A DNA stretch of 64,000 nt from Maritalea sp051251695 (GTDB lineage Bacteria; Pseudomonadota; Alphaproteobacteria; Rhizobiales; Devosiaceae), in NCBI RefSeq assembly GCF_051251695.1, contig NZ_JBPOEU010000020.1:1-64000 (forward strand), written 5' to 3'. Of the stretch, positions 25,277-34,109 are shown in pieces. A program made the translations under genes and the position numbers. Within the stretch, counting starts at the first letter, position 1, and every line of letters begins with the position of its first letter. The notes under the pieces were generated by a model. It saw only the letters and a list, made by a program, of their open reading frames with translations, had not been told where the DNA came from and did no database searches.

Positions 25277-25327
25277 ACACTTTCTGCTAAAATTTGGACC
25301 ACTTAGCTAGCCCAAACAAACAAGAAG

Positions 25328-25708
25328 TCACTTCAAAGAATTAAGCCCAAACAAGTTGCCTTCAGTGTCTTGGCACAATACAACCCAGCCAAATTCACCG
25401 ATTGAGAATTTTGGTCTAATGACCTTACCACCCGCGCCGGCAACCCGCGCTTCTTCTACCGCACAATCTTGAGCAGAAAAATAGACAACTGTGCCGCCCA
25501 TGCCCGGGCTGGCATGTTCTGACTTTGTCAAAGCGCCGGCGGCACCGTATGAGCTCATGTCAGCAGGAAAACTCATCATTTGTGTTTCACCCGTCGGGTC
25601 GCCCATCGGCTCAAGCGTGCGGCCCAAAACAGTTTCATAAAATGCCACTGCGCGATCCAGATCGTTTACATAGATGTCGAACCATCCAACTGCGTTCATT
25701 TGTGTCAT
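25328..25708 (-). CDS. VOC-superfamily (glyoxalase-like) protein, 126 aa
   Basis: I start at ATG 25708, which has an AGGAG site 7 bases upstream. The protein is a pair of beta-alpha-beta-beta-beta modules: GWFDIYVNDLDRAVAFYETV and TVVYFSAQDCAVEEARVAGA, ending GWVVLCQDTEGNLFGL with a Glu metal ligand. VOC proteins include glyoxalases, dioxygenases and resistance proteins, and the substrate here is unknown. An AraC-type regulator gene lies upstream on the same strand, probably its regulator. Confidence 0.85.
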   Translation of the reverse strand: MTQMNAVGWFDIYVNDLDRAVAFYETVLGRTLEPMGDPTGETQMMSFPADMSSYGAAGALTKSEHASPGMGGTVVYFSAQDCAVEEARVAGAGGKVIRPKFSIGEFGWVVLCQDTEGNLFGLNSLK

Positions 25709-25776
25709 ATCCAACTCCTATTGGTTTTGATTATGACAAATACCTAGCAAGTCGCATTTGGTGTGTATTGTAGATA

Positions 25777-26517
25777 TCAGACATCAAACTTATGAGAATA
25801 TTTTCCTGGCGTGTAACCCGTTGCTTTGCGAAATGAATGTATGAAGTGCGACTGGTCAGCATATGACAATGACGGATCGCCGATCAAAGCTTGCTGCAAG
25901 CGCAGCACCTTTAAAAAATCATGCGGCGTGAACCCTGTTGTTCGTTTTAGGGTACGCTGCAGCTGACGAGCGGACATGCCTGAAACCTCTGCCATGTCTG
26001 CGACCGAATAAATATCATCAAGATGCTGAAAAATCTTTTCCGTGACCGGGTTCGCGACAACTAGCTTTTGCTCAATTAACTTTTCCACCAACCCGACCAA
26101 AACCAATTGCTTCGCGGCAAAGTCAGCGTCAGCAAGCTCTTGGTTTATCTCAAGCAGTGGAAGGTCGCCGTCATATGGTTTCCCCACCATGCCGTAAGAA
26201 GCCTGTTCACGGGCACTCTGCCAAACGCCGGGCAAAAATCGAATATTGGCATAGTGAAACACCTTGCCTAAATTAAGCTCTTCGGACGAAGCACGCAGTT
26301 TTGTTAGTCCCGCGACATTCACATTCAATTGGTCGAAGACGATGTAAGTACAAGCATCTGGCAATGCATGAAATCGATAGTCATCTAAAAGTTCCCCATC
26401 AGTTTTTAACTCCAAAAACCGATGTACTATTCCCCGCAAATGACTTGGTGGCTCAGCTTCCACAAACTGCACCGACTGGGCTGTTTTCTCTTTGCTGTTT
26501 CCTTTTGGATCGTACAT
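25777..26517 (-). CDS. AraC-family transcriptional regulator (246 aa)
   Basis: The N-terminal 150 residues form the sensing domain of the DUF6597-like type (PSHLRGIVHRFLEL, FLPGVWQSA). The C-terminal residues 155-246 form the AraC double helix-turn-helix (YSVADMAEVSGMSARQLQRT and FIHSFRKATGYTPGKY). It lies 68 bp upstream of a VOC gene on the same strand and probably regulates it. No ligand can be named. Confidence 0.88.
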   Translation of the reverse strand: MYDPKGNSKEKTAQSVQFVEAEPPSHLRGIVHRFLELKTDGELLDDYRFHALPDACTYIVFDQLNVNVAGLTKLRASSEELNLGKVFHYANIRFLPGVWQSAREQASYGMVGKPYDGDLPLLEINQELADADFAAKQLVLVGLVEKLIEQKLVVANPVTEKIFQHLDDIYSVADMAEVSGMSARQLQRTLKRTTGFTPHDFLKVLRLQQALIGDPSLSYADQSHFIHSFRKATGYTPGKYSHKFDV

Positions 26518-26646
26518 GCCAGTTGTGCTTCTTACGCTGCGTTGTTGGTTTCAGTTACACATTTAACCGCGAAACCTAGAATGGCAAAGCTTAGGACAAA
26601 ACAGGTTCAACAGAAGACCGCTATCCCCACAAATTCAATGTACCAC

Positions 26647-26676
26647 TTGACATAAGGGTACATATACCACATATAC
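26647..26676 (+). promoter_or_regulatory. promoter with repeated operator before the YtrA-type regulator
   Basis: A consensus -35 TTGACA (26647-26652) and a -10-like CATATA (26670-26675, 17-bp gap) are overlaid by two copies of ACATATAC (26660-26667 and 26669-26676). The expected +1 coincides with ATG 26682, which suggests a leaderless, autorepressed message. Confidence 0.5.
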
Positions 26677-26681
26677 GCTTT

Positions 26682-27083
26682 ATGAAAGTTGTTATTGATA
26701 TTGAAAAGACAGAACCATTGTTCGCTCAATTGATCTCGCAGATCAAACAGGCGGTGATGGATGAAGCCATAATTGCTGGCGATGCTTTGCCATCCATTCG
26801 CCAATTAGCCAATGATTTGGACGTGAACAACAAAACGGTAGCCAAAGCTTACAAACTGCTTGAGCGCGACAATGTCATCGTCACCAAAGGTTATCGAGGA
26901 ACGTTTGTACACCCCGATGCAAAGGCGAACAGCTCTGCGGATTTAAGCCCATGGGCCAACCACGTTCTTGAAGAAGCTGTTAAAACACTAAGAAGCGCGG
27001 GCGTGACCGATTCAGAGATCCGCATCGCTTTCAAAGCAAGCATGGACAATCAAAACAACACAACCAAACGTAACGGAGACTGA
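26682..27083 (+). CDS. GntR-family regulator, YtrA subfamily (133 aa)
   Basis: Residues 10-75 are the GntR winged helix (PLFAQLISQIKQAVMDEAII, then LPSIRQLANDLDVNNKTVAK). Only a short dimerising tail of about 50 residues follows, as in YtrA-type members. Those usually repress a co-transcribed ABC transporter or membrane protein. Here the next gene, 1 bp after the stop, encodes a multi-pass membrane protein. A doubled ACATATAC motif over the promoter is the likely operator. Confidence 0.9.
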   Translation: MKVVIDIEKTEPLFAQLISQIKQAVMDEAIIAGDALPSIRQLANDLDVNNKTVAKAYKLLERDNVIVTKGYRGTFVHPDAKANSSADLSPWANHVLEEAVKTLRSAGVTDSEIRIAFKASMDNQNNTTKRNGD

Positions 27084-27084
27084 T

Positions 27085-27966
27085 ATGTGGTTAGATATTG
27101 TATTTTACATCGTCCTTTTAGGTCAGGTTGTTTTGATCTCGTTCTACTACCCTCAAAAACTGCTGAACCGAAGCATCCATATTCTTGATACGTGTCCCCC
27201 TGCGCAGTACCCAAAGCTGTATGAAAATGACTTTTACGCAAACCCCGAAACAATGCTCAGGAAGGTTCTAAATCGATACCGATTTGTAGCCTTCGGGATT
27301 GGCCTTTTGGGTGTTTCTCTTTTGACGGCCATGCCGATAACCGGTTATGCGCCACATCAGATAAAGGAGAACCAACATCTTATTTTCGTACTATTTTTCA
27401 CAGTCCTCCAAATGGTTCCATACATTTATATCGAATTATCGACCTACAATTGGTACAAACATGTCCGCGCAGCATTCAGCAACAAAAAGCGCACTGCTGA
27501 GCTAGTCCCGCGTAGATTTTTTAACTTCGCTTCACCCGTCCTAGTTGCACTAACCATCGCACTTTTTGTCAGTGCGCTCGCAATTTACATTATCATCCAT
27601 AGCAATATAAATCCCTGGAAATGGAACCAATATGTTACTGTATTTGGGATAAGCGCTATGAATGTTGTGTTCGCCGTTGTGGTGTTTTTATCCATCAATG
27701 GAAAAAAGCTAGACCCACATCAATCGCATGCAGATCAAATGAGACGCATTCGCACAATCGTGCAAATTCATCTCTTTTCGAGTATCGGCATGAGCCTGTT
27801 TTTAATCACAATGGAGCTAGTCAACCAGTTTCGTTTGGATATGTTCGAGCCACTATTCCTGAGCGCATACTTTCAACTCATAATTGTATTCGGCATTGGC
27901 CAGATGATGCGCGCATTCTCGACCGAGACTGTTGATTTTGATGCGTATAAGGCAGAAGCCTCTTAA
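27085..27966 (+). CDS. multi-pass membrane protein, partner of YtrA-type regulator (293 aa)
   Basis: ATG 27085 follows ACGGAG and lies directly after the regulator's stop. About seven hydrophobic segments are visible (near 3-22, 68-88, 100-120, 148-170, 183-203, 228-248 and 258-282), with charged loops between. No ABC ATPase or transporter motif is present, so it is not the usual YtrA target. Function unknown. Control by the upstream GntR protein is inferred from the shared promoter. Confidence 0.75.
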   Translation: MWLDIVFYIVLLGQVVLISFYYPQKLLNRSIHILDTCPPAQYPKLYENDFYANPETMLRKVLNRYRFVAFGIGLLGVSLLTAMPITGYAPHQIKENQHLIFVLFFTVLQMVPYIYIELSTYNWYKHVRAAFSNKKRTAELVPRRFFNFASPVLVALTIALFVSALAIYIIIHSNINPWKWNQYVTVFGISAMNVVFAVVVFLSINGKKLDPHQSHADQMRRIRTIVQIHLFSSIGMSLFLITMELVNQFRLDMFEPLFLSAYFQLIIVFGIGQMMRAFSTETVDFDAYKAEAS

Positions 27967-28078
27967 CATCCGAACGCTCTAAATAATTGAAAAGTGCGCC
28001 CTCACCCGCCAACTCACAAATTGTTGCACATCAGGTGAGTGGCGCACGCCAGTTTCAATGCTATAGGTGAACTTCAAG

Positions 28079-28966
28079 ATGGAAAGTTCACTGATGGAAG
28101 AATTAGGCTTTAATGAAGGGGCATGGCGTTTCGGCAGCTTCGTCCTCATCTTAGCAACAATGGTGATTTTGGAAGCTTTAATGCCCCGCCGCGCACGGCG
28201 CCATTCGCGCATTCGACGCTGGGTGACCAATTTTGGCATTCTTCTTTCAAGTTATGCCACCATTGCAATTGTCATGCTGGTCCTAACCACACTGGCCGCA
28301 CCAATTACGGCACTTCTTGCGGCGATTTATGCAAAACAATGGGGTGTTGGCGTTTTCAACTGGCTCGGCTGGCCGATCTGGCTCGAGTGGGTTTTGGCCT
28401 TCATCATTTTAGACTTTGTCATCTGGGGCCAACATTGGGCAACGCACAAAATACCAGTTCTGTGGCGTTTACATCGCGTACATCATTCGGATCATGACCT
28501 GGACGCATCCAGCGCCATTCGGTTTCATCCGCTGGAAATCGTCCTATCCATATTTATCAAAGCCGCTGCCGTCATCATCATCGGCGCACCTGCCGTTTTG
28601 GTTGTGATTTTTGAAGGCGTAGTGAACGGCACGGCCCTGTTCAACCACGCAAATCTCAAACTTCCCCTTTGGTTGGACCGGGTTGTTCGCCCATTCCTAG
28701 TCACACCCGACATGCACCGCGTGCATCATTCAATAGAAGAGGGTGAAACCAACTCAAATTATGGGTTTGCCCTGAGTATTTGGGACCGTATATTTGGCAC
28801 CTATATTGATCAACCAGCTCTTGGCCACGATAAAATGATTATCGGCCTTAAAGAGCACCAAAATGACGGCCCACAACAATTTGTCTGGTCTATGATATTT
28901 CCCTTTAGGAACATCAAAACATCCGACAAAAAACCTATCGAAGCAAAATCACAAAGTGATCAGTAA
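28079..28966 (+). CDS. sterol desaturase / fatty acid hydroxylase family protein (295 aa)
   Basis: I start at ATG 28079, as AGGTGA sits 8 bases upstream. A GTG at 28067 lacks a site. Three or four membrane helices precede the di-iron histidine motifs: HWATH (H-x3-H), HRVHH (H-x2-HH), FNHAN and a final HRVHHS. This is the fatty-acid hydroxylase superfamily, integral membrane enzymes that hydroxylate or desaturate lipids. The lipid substrate cannot be deduced. The stop overlaps that of a convergent binding-protein gene by 7 bp. Confidence 0.9.
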   Translation: MESSLMEELGFNEGAWRFGSFVLILATMVILEALMPRRARRHSRIRRWVTNFGILLSSYATIAIVMLVLTTLAAPITALLAAIYAKQWGVGVFNWLGWPIWLEWVLAFIILDFVIWGQHWATHKIPVLWRLHRVHHSDHDLDASSAIRFHPLEIVLSIFIKAAAVIIIGAPAVLVVIFEGVVNGTALFNHANLKLPLWLDRVVRPFLVTPDMHRVHHSIEEGETNSNYGFALSIWDRIFGTYIDQPALGHDKMIIGLKEHQNDGPQQFVWSMIFPFRNIKTSDKKPIEAKSQSDQ

Positions 28967-29796
28967 AACCCAACCGGAAACCATTTGAGATAAAGCTCGT
29001 CCAGTTTTCCTGACTTGGATAAACGCGTCAGCCCAATATCAATCGCGCGCCTAACATTTACCGCATTCGGATTTACCGCGATGGCAAGCCCCGCCCCAAA
29101 ATCTTCAACGCTGAAATAGGGGCCGCCGATGAACACACAGCATTGATTTTGGTTGAGCCAAAATGATGCACGCATGCCATCAACAAAAGCGATGTCAATC
29201 GTGCCAATACGCAATCCGTCGAGCACCTCAAATTCGCCCGCCAACGGCAAAATGGTCTGGCTGCTAAAGTGCTTTTTCAAAAACGCATGATGTGCTGAAC
29301 CGCGCTGCACCCCTATAGCGCCCTTAAGTTGATGCGGGTCGAAACCAACTTCGTCCTGGGTCCCAGCTTTAACGACAAACCTGCCAGGCAGTGCCAAATA
29401 TGTTTTTGAAAATTCGAACTTCGCAGCGTTTACTTCACTCACTCCAAGTCCTGCAATAATCGCGTCGCCCTGCCCATCGACCAGGGCGTTGCCCACTTGA
29501 TCCCACGGCCAACTCTGCAATGTACATTCAGCGCCAATTTCCTTGCACAACGCCTCAGCCAATTCGACATTGAACCCAACAACTTCACCGTCGGCCCCAC
29601 GATAATTGAACGGTGGGAAATCAGATGTTGTCAAAAACCGGATCGAAGGCACCAACGAAAGGTCCAACACATCTTCAAATGCTGAAGGGTCAACATGTTT
29701 AGGCAAGCTTTGCGCGTTTGCAAGTGAGGCGAGAGCGGCAAACAGCAATACACTCAATGCGCACAGACCAAGCGGATATTTCAATTTCAGCATCAT
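28960..29796 (-). CDS. family 3 extracellular solute-binding protein (about 278 aa)
   Basis: I start at the Met pair 29796/29793 because it gives a clean signal peptide (LKLKYPLGLCALSVLLFAAL, then ANAQS). Codons further upstream encode a basic stretch that would spoil it. The mature part is SBP_bac_3: TTSDFPPFNYRGADGEVVGF and GFNVELAEALCKEIG, then VQRGSAHHAFL and a final LDELYLKWF. Family members bind amino acids for ABC uptake or act as sensors. No permease or ATPase gene is adjacent, so the partner is elsewhere or this is an orphan. Confidence 0.85.
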   Translation of the reverse strand: MMLKLKYPLGLCALSVLLFAALASLANAQSLPKHVDPSAFEDVLDLSLVPSIRFLTTSDFPPFNYRGADGEVVGFNVELAEALCKEIGAECTLQSWPWDQVGNALVDGQGDAIIAGLGVSEVNAAKFEFSKTYLALPGRFVVKAGTQDEVGFDPHQLKGAIGVQRGSAHHAFLKKHFSSQTILPLAGEFEVLDGLRIGTIDIAFVDGMRASFWLNQNQCCVFIGGPYFSVEDFGAGLAIAVNPNAVNVRRAIDIGLTRLSKSGKLDELYLKWFPVGFY

Positions 29797-29886
29797 ATTC
29801 AATTTTCGGTCTTTGACTCGTCGATTAAACTTGGCCACATTATCTTTCATAAATTTATTAATGCAATTTTTTAGTGATCTAGTTTT

Positions 29887-31800
29887 GTGCAAGAGTTGAA
29901 CGAACCTCTCAATGAGCCTTTAGGCGCAGCGATTTTACGCCGCGTATTCAAGGAATATTTCCAAAGTGATTGGGCTGCACTTTTTGTCCTAAGACAAGCC
30001 GCCAAGGCAGGCGTCGAGCCTTTTCGATATTGCGCCGTTGAATTTAGTCTTACTGAAAGTGAGATTTACCGCCGCGCCGCCAAGGTACTGGGCCTCGCCT
30101 ATACCCAAGAAATTCAAGCTGATCGCTGCACCAATATTTTTGTGGATCATGTTGAACAATTAAAAAATGCCCGCAGTTTGCGCGGACATCTATTAGACCG
30201 TGAGGTGCTTTTTGTAGCACCCGATTTTTGGCGCTTTGTCGAGCTGGCGAAAAGAATAAGTTACAAACCTGAACTGCGCGAGAAGCTATGTGTGGTCGCC
30301 CCCAAAACGCTGCTAAACACGCTAACGCATCTGCAAAGCACACCCATTTACGATAGTGCAATAACTAGATTAGCCAAGGTTTGGCCGTTTGCCAGCGCGC
30401 ATTTGGGCTTGTCCAAATGGGTTCGATATAGTTTTCTTGCAATTGTTTTCGGGGTTGCCCTGAGCGTATTCTTCCCGTGGGGTTGGTTTCAGCCCATCGC
30501 CACATTTGCGCTTACGGTTTTGTTTTTGGTTCCAGCGGCGTTCCGTCTAAGTTGCGCACTCAATGGAAGAACCGTTCCTCGCATACCCGTGCAAAACTTA
30601 GTCGCTGATGATCAATTGCCCATTTATAGCATCCTCATTCCCCTAAGGGATGAGGCCATACTTGTCGAACAGCTCGTAAAAGCAATTAAAAAGCTAAATT
30701 ACCCACCCGAAAAGCTCGACGTCAAATTTGTGGTTGAAGCAACCTCAAAAGAAACAATTGCCGCTGTTCAGGCATTCACCGATGATATTCAATTCGAACT
30801 CATTCCAGTGCCCGATAGCGAACCCAGAACGAAACCAAAAGCCGTCAATTTCGCATTGCCGTTCGTGCGTGGAGAACATGTTGTCATATTTGATGCCGAA
30901 GATATCCCTGAACCCAATCAACTCAGAATTGCGGCAACCGTTTTTGCAAAAAACGCTCAACTCGAATGCTTACAAGCGGAACTGGTCATCGACAACGCCA
31001 ACGAAAACGCACTAACCGCTTTGTTTGCAACCGAATATGCAGCCCAATTTGGGCTGATTATGCCAGCACTCGCCTATTTCAATATGCCCATGCCATTGGG
31101 CGGTACATCCAACCATTTTCGCACTGAAACCCTCAAAAGAATTGGGGCTTGGGATAGTTTTAATGTAACTGAGGATGCCGATTTGGGCATTCGCCTTTCA
31201 CGATGGAAACTCAAGTCAGCGGTCTTACCCAGCTATACAAGAGAAGAAGCACCCATCAGCCTTTGGCCTTGGGTCAAACAACGCACCCGATGGATGAAAG
31301 GTTGGATGCAAACCCTGTTGGTTCACAGCCAAGATTACAAAGCCATGGTCGCCCAAATGGGTTGGCGTAACGCGCTCATCTTTTACATTTATGTTGGCGG
31401 ATTGATTTTTTCTGCACCCCTGCACGGCCTATTTGTCGCCCAATTCCTCTATGATCTGTTCACCCAAAAAGGTGTCATTGCCAATCAATATTTCCAACTC
31501 AACATGCATATGTTGGTGCTGATTTCAGGCTATCTAAGCGCAATGTGTACCGCATTTTTAGGTCTCTGGCACACCCGCCAATTGCACCTGTTTGGCTGGC
31601 AGATATTTTTACCATTCTATTGGCTTTTAACGAGTTTTGCGACCCTGCGCGCAGCAATACAACTCGCCACAAAACCGTTTTCATGGGAAAAAACAGCCCA
31701 TGCCCGCACACAGCTCCCCCGTTTTGATGCCAAAAAAATGCAAAATCAAAAGCAAACCTCAAACAACACTGCTCGCCCAACTTCACCCGAATTGAAGTAA
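29887..31800 (+). CDS. processive family 2 glycosyltransferase with GSPII_E-like N-terminal domain (637 aa)
   Basis: The frame begins with GTG 29887 without a strong ribosome site (TTG 29896 is possible). Residues 1-150 resemble the N-terminal domain of type II secretion ATPases (AVEFSLTESEIYRRAAKVLG). Two membrane helices (about 178-220) lead into a GT2 domain with ILIPLRDEA, the nucleotide-sugar Asp in VIFDAEDIPEP, TEDADLGIRL and the processive QRTRWMKGW motif. Four more membrane helices follow. This is a cellulose-synthase-like membrane enzyme that polymerises a surface polysaccharide. The product is unknown. Confidence 0.82.
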   Translation: MQELNEPLNEPLGAAILRRVFKEYFQSDWAALFVLRQAAKAGVEPFRYCAVEFSLTESEIYRRAAKVLGLAYTQEIQADRCTNIFVDHVEQLKNARSLRGHLLDREVLFVAPDFWRFVELAKRISYKPELREKLCVVAPKTLLNTLTHLQSTPIYDSAITRLAKVWPFASAHLGLSKWVRYSFLAIVFGVALSVFFPWGWFQPIATFALTVLFLVPAAFRLSCALNGRTVPRIPVQNLVADDQLPIYSILIPLRDEAILVEQLVKAIKKLNYPPEKLDVKFVVEATSKETIAAVQAFTDDIQFELIPVPDSEPRTKPKAVNFALPFVRGEHVVIFDAEDIPEPNQLRIAATVFAKNAQLECLQAELVIDNANENALTALFATEYAAQFGLIMPALAYFNMPMPLGGTSNHFRTETLKRIGAWDSFNVTEDADLGIRLSRWKLKSAVLPSYTREEAPISLWPWVKQRTRWMKGWMQTLLVHSQDYKAMVAQMGWRNALIFYIYVGGLIFSAPLHGLFVAQFLYDLFTQKGVIANQYFQLNMHMLVLISGYLSAMCTAFLGLWHTRQLHLFGWQIFLPFYWLLTSFATLRAAIQLATKPFSWEKTAHARTQLPRFDAKKMQNQKQTSNNTARPTSPELK

Positions 31801-31881
31801 AGTTCATCCCTCTTTGGCAAAGCACTTTGCATAAACTGGCCGCTAGCATAGAATTTCGGATACCCAAGATGAGATTAGACC

Positions 31882-32523
31882 ATGCAAATTCCAATCAACG
31901 GACGTCAGAACCACGAATTCAACATCACGCTGAGCGAAGAAAACAAGGACAGCGGCAAAGTCGCCCTACTCCTGCCCGGCTTGGGATATCGCATTGAAAA
32001 CCCGATATTTTACTTCACAGAAAAACTGCTATTTGACCTTGGTTATCAATCTGCACGGGTCAACTATGCGTACGACAAATTAGACGGTTTCAGAGACCTC
32101 GATATCAGTGAAATCATGTCGATCTTAGCAGACGATGCCGCCTCCATCGGCCATGCGGTCGCAAGCATTGCAAACCATGATGAACTGATGTTTGTCGGCA
32201 AATCCCTTGGAACGATCATCATGGCCAATCTCTTGCAACAAACCGACATTATGCCAGAGCATTTGGCATGGCTGACCCCTTCCCTTGCAACGCCCATTGT
32301 TGATCAGAGCATCAATCAACAGGCGAAAAACTCATTTGTCGCCATCGGCACCAAGGACAAATATTATGACGCCAAGCTTTTGAAAAACTATGCAGATAAT
32401 GGCGCAACACTTTGTATCATGGACGGGCTGGGTCACGTCCTGGAAGCAGAAGAAGATGTGCCCAAAAGCATCAAGGGCCATCACCAACTCATCAACGGTA
32501 TGCACAAATGGCTTCGGGCATAA
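31882..32523 (+). CDS. alpha/beta hydrolase-fold protein (213 aa)
   Basis: The nucleophile elbow is VGKSLGT (Ser in G-x-S-x-G), preceded by the oxyanion strand VALLLPGLGY. The acid is probably the Asp of IGTKDKYYD and the base the His of GLGHVLE, so the triad appears complete. The compact 213-residue form lacks a lid domain. There is no signal peptide, so it acts in the cytoplasm. Substrate unknown. It stands alone between the glycosyltransferase and the DUF3422 gene. Confidence 0.75.
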   Translation: MQIPINGRQNHEFNITLSEENKDSGKVALLLPGLGYRIENPIFYFTEKLLFDLGYQSARVNYAYDKLDGFRDLDISEIMSILADDAASIGHAVASIANHDELMFVGKSLGTIIMANLLQQTDIMPEHLAWLTPSLATPIVDQSINQQAKNSFVAIGTKDKYYDAKLLKNYADNGATLCIMDGLGHVLEAEEDVPKSIKGHHQLINGMHKWLRA

Positions 32524-32600
32524 AAACGACCATCACAATCGACTTGAGCAAACTGTTTAAGGGCTCCCTTTTTAGCCGCTACTGATGCAACAGATATCTG

Positions 32601-33965
32601 CTAATCTGAATTGTGCCTATTCTTGATTGCTCTAATCCCTGACCAACTCGCCAACAAAACAAATGGCGCCAGCAACGCCAATGCCATCGATTTGGAAAGA
32701 GGTAAATACTCAGAAAACCCAACCAAGACATATCCTAATATGCCAAGTGCATAATAAGAAATGGCGATTGTCGACAGACCTTCAACGGTTGATTGCAAGC
32801 GATATTGGCTTTTGGCTGTTCGCGATATTGACGTCAAAACTTCCCGGCTTTGCGATTGAATATCCACATTGATCCGCGCATCAAGCAACTGAATTGACCG
32901 TGCAATCTTGTTGTTCAGTGATCTTTGACGTTTTTCAATCGATCGACATGTGGCCAATGCAGGGTCAACCCTATTTGAAAGATAACGGGAGATGGTTGTG
33001 TGTTTTTCGCTCTGTTCTTCCTCAATCCGGTCAAGACGAATTTGCAACACGTCCCCATAAGCACTGCTCGCGGCAAACCGATAGGCGGTCGCATCCAAAC
33101 TTTGTCCGGCCCGAACTGATAATGAATGCAGATTACTGAGAATATGCTTGCTGTCCTCAATAGACGAAACGCTGCCAATCTTCTCATTTAGTGCGCTCAG
33201 TTCAGTTTCAAGCGTTTCAATAATCCTTGATTGAATACGGGCGTCTGGCAAGCCGAGCAGCGCCATCGTGCGGTAGGTGTCAATTTCCAATAGACGCCGA
33301 ACCAAAATCCCCGTTTTTATAGAGCTCAATCCATCTACAGCGATTTCAAACCGGGTGAACCCGTGAATTTCAGTTTGAAAATCGGTCCCGATCTGAGCGT
33401 TGCCCGACCCCACACGGGTTAGACATAAACTTTTCGGTTCAAACCCGAGCAACGCTGCAGGCGATATTTCTAGCTGCTCAACAACATCAATTCGAGAAGC
33501 CGCAATGATGGCAAATTGCTTCAAAACCTCAAGGCCAATTCCCATGGGCCTGGCACGCTGATCGTTCACTGGCCCATACCATGTTAGCGTAACAAATTCA
33601 GTATGTGCTTCCCACGTCACTTCATATTCACCGGATGAGAATGAGTATTGACGCCAATTCCGGTCTGGCCCAAATCCGTATTCCTGATTACACCAATTGC
33701 GCAGTTGCTTACCTGCATAGTCCATTTGATCCGATTGCCGTCCGATCAAAAAAACGATCCGCCGAGCACGCAACGGCGCCTGCAATGGCGGGATTAGGCG
33801 AGCATGGATTTCTTCTTGAATTTGTCCACGCTGTTCATGATCAAAAAACTGAATAGCTGCAAACTCTGTTTGGTCGGTGTTATCAGCACCTTGTCCATTT
33901 TCCACTGCGGGTCCGCCCTCTTGCCTATCTCTTGCAAGCATTGCGCGGAGTTGGTGTGCCGACAA
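32601..33965 (-). CDS. DUF3422 family membrane-anchored protein (454 aa)
   Basis: The sequence matches DUF3422: EIHARLIPPLQAPLRARRIV near the start, EVTWEAHTEFVTLTWYG, then a long helical region with RAGQSLDATAYRFAASSAYG, and two C-terminal membrane helices (about 400-445). Members are widespread in alphaproteobacteria, with no known function. The start is uncertain: TTG 33965 or ATG 33941, neither with a good ribosome site. It is divergent from the threonine dehydratase gene. Confidence 0.85.
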   Translation of the reverse strand: MSAHQLRAMLARDRQEGGPAVENGQGADNTDQTEFAAIQFFDHEQRGQIQEEIHARLIPPLQAPLRARRIVFLIGRQSDQMDYAGKQLRNWCNQEYGFGPDRNWRQYSFSSGEYEVTWEAHTEFVTLTWYGPVNDQRARPMGIGLEVLKQFAIIAASRIDVVEQLEISPAALLGFEPKSLCLTRVGSGNAQIGTDFQTEIHGFTRFEIAVDGLSSIKTGILVRRLLEIDTYRTMALLGLPDARIQSRIIETLETELSALNEKIGSVSSIEDSKHILSNLHSLSVRAGQSLDATAYRFAASSAYGDVLQIRLDRIEEEQSEKHTTISRYLSNRVDPALATCRSIEKRQRSLNNKIARSIQLLDARINVDIQSQSREVLTSISRTAKSQYRLQSTVEGLSTIAISYYALGILGYVLVGFSEYLPLSKSMALALLAPFVLLASWSGIRAIKNRHNSD

Positions 33966-34109
33966 GTACGCCTTTAGTCATACCGCACCTTCCTAATCTG
34001 CATACTGGGTTGCTGCGACCAACGGACATCCGCAAGATTTGTCATATTATTCAATCGGGTGTAGTGATAAATCTCGTTCACCAACATCACCCGGCATAAA
34101 GAGGCTAAA

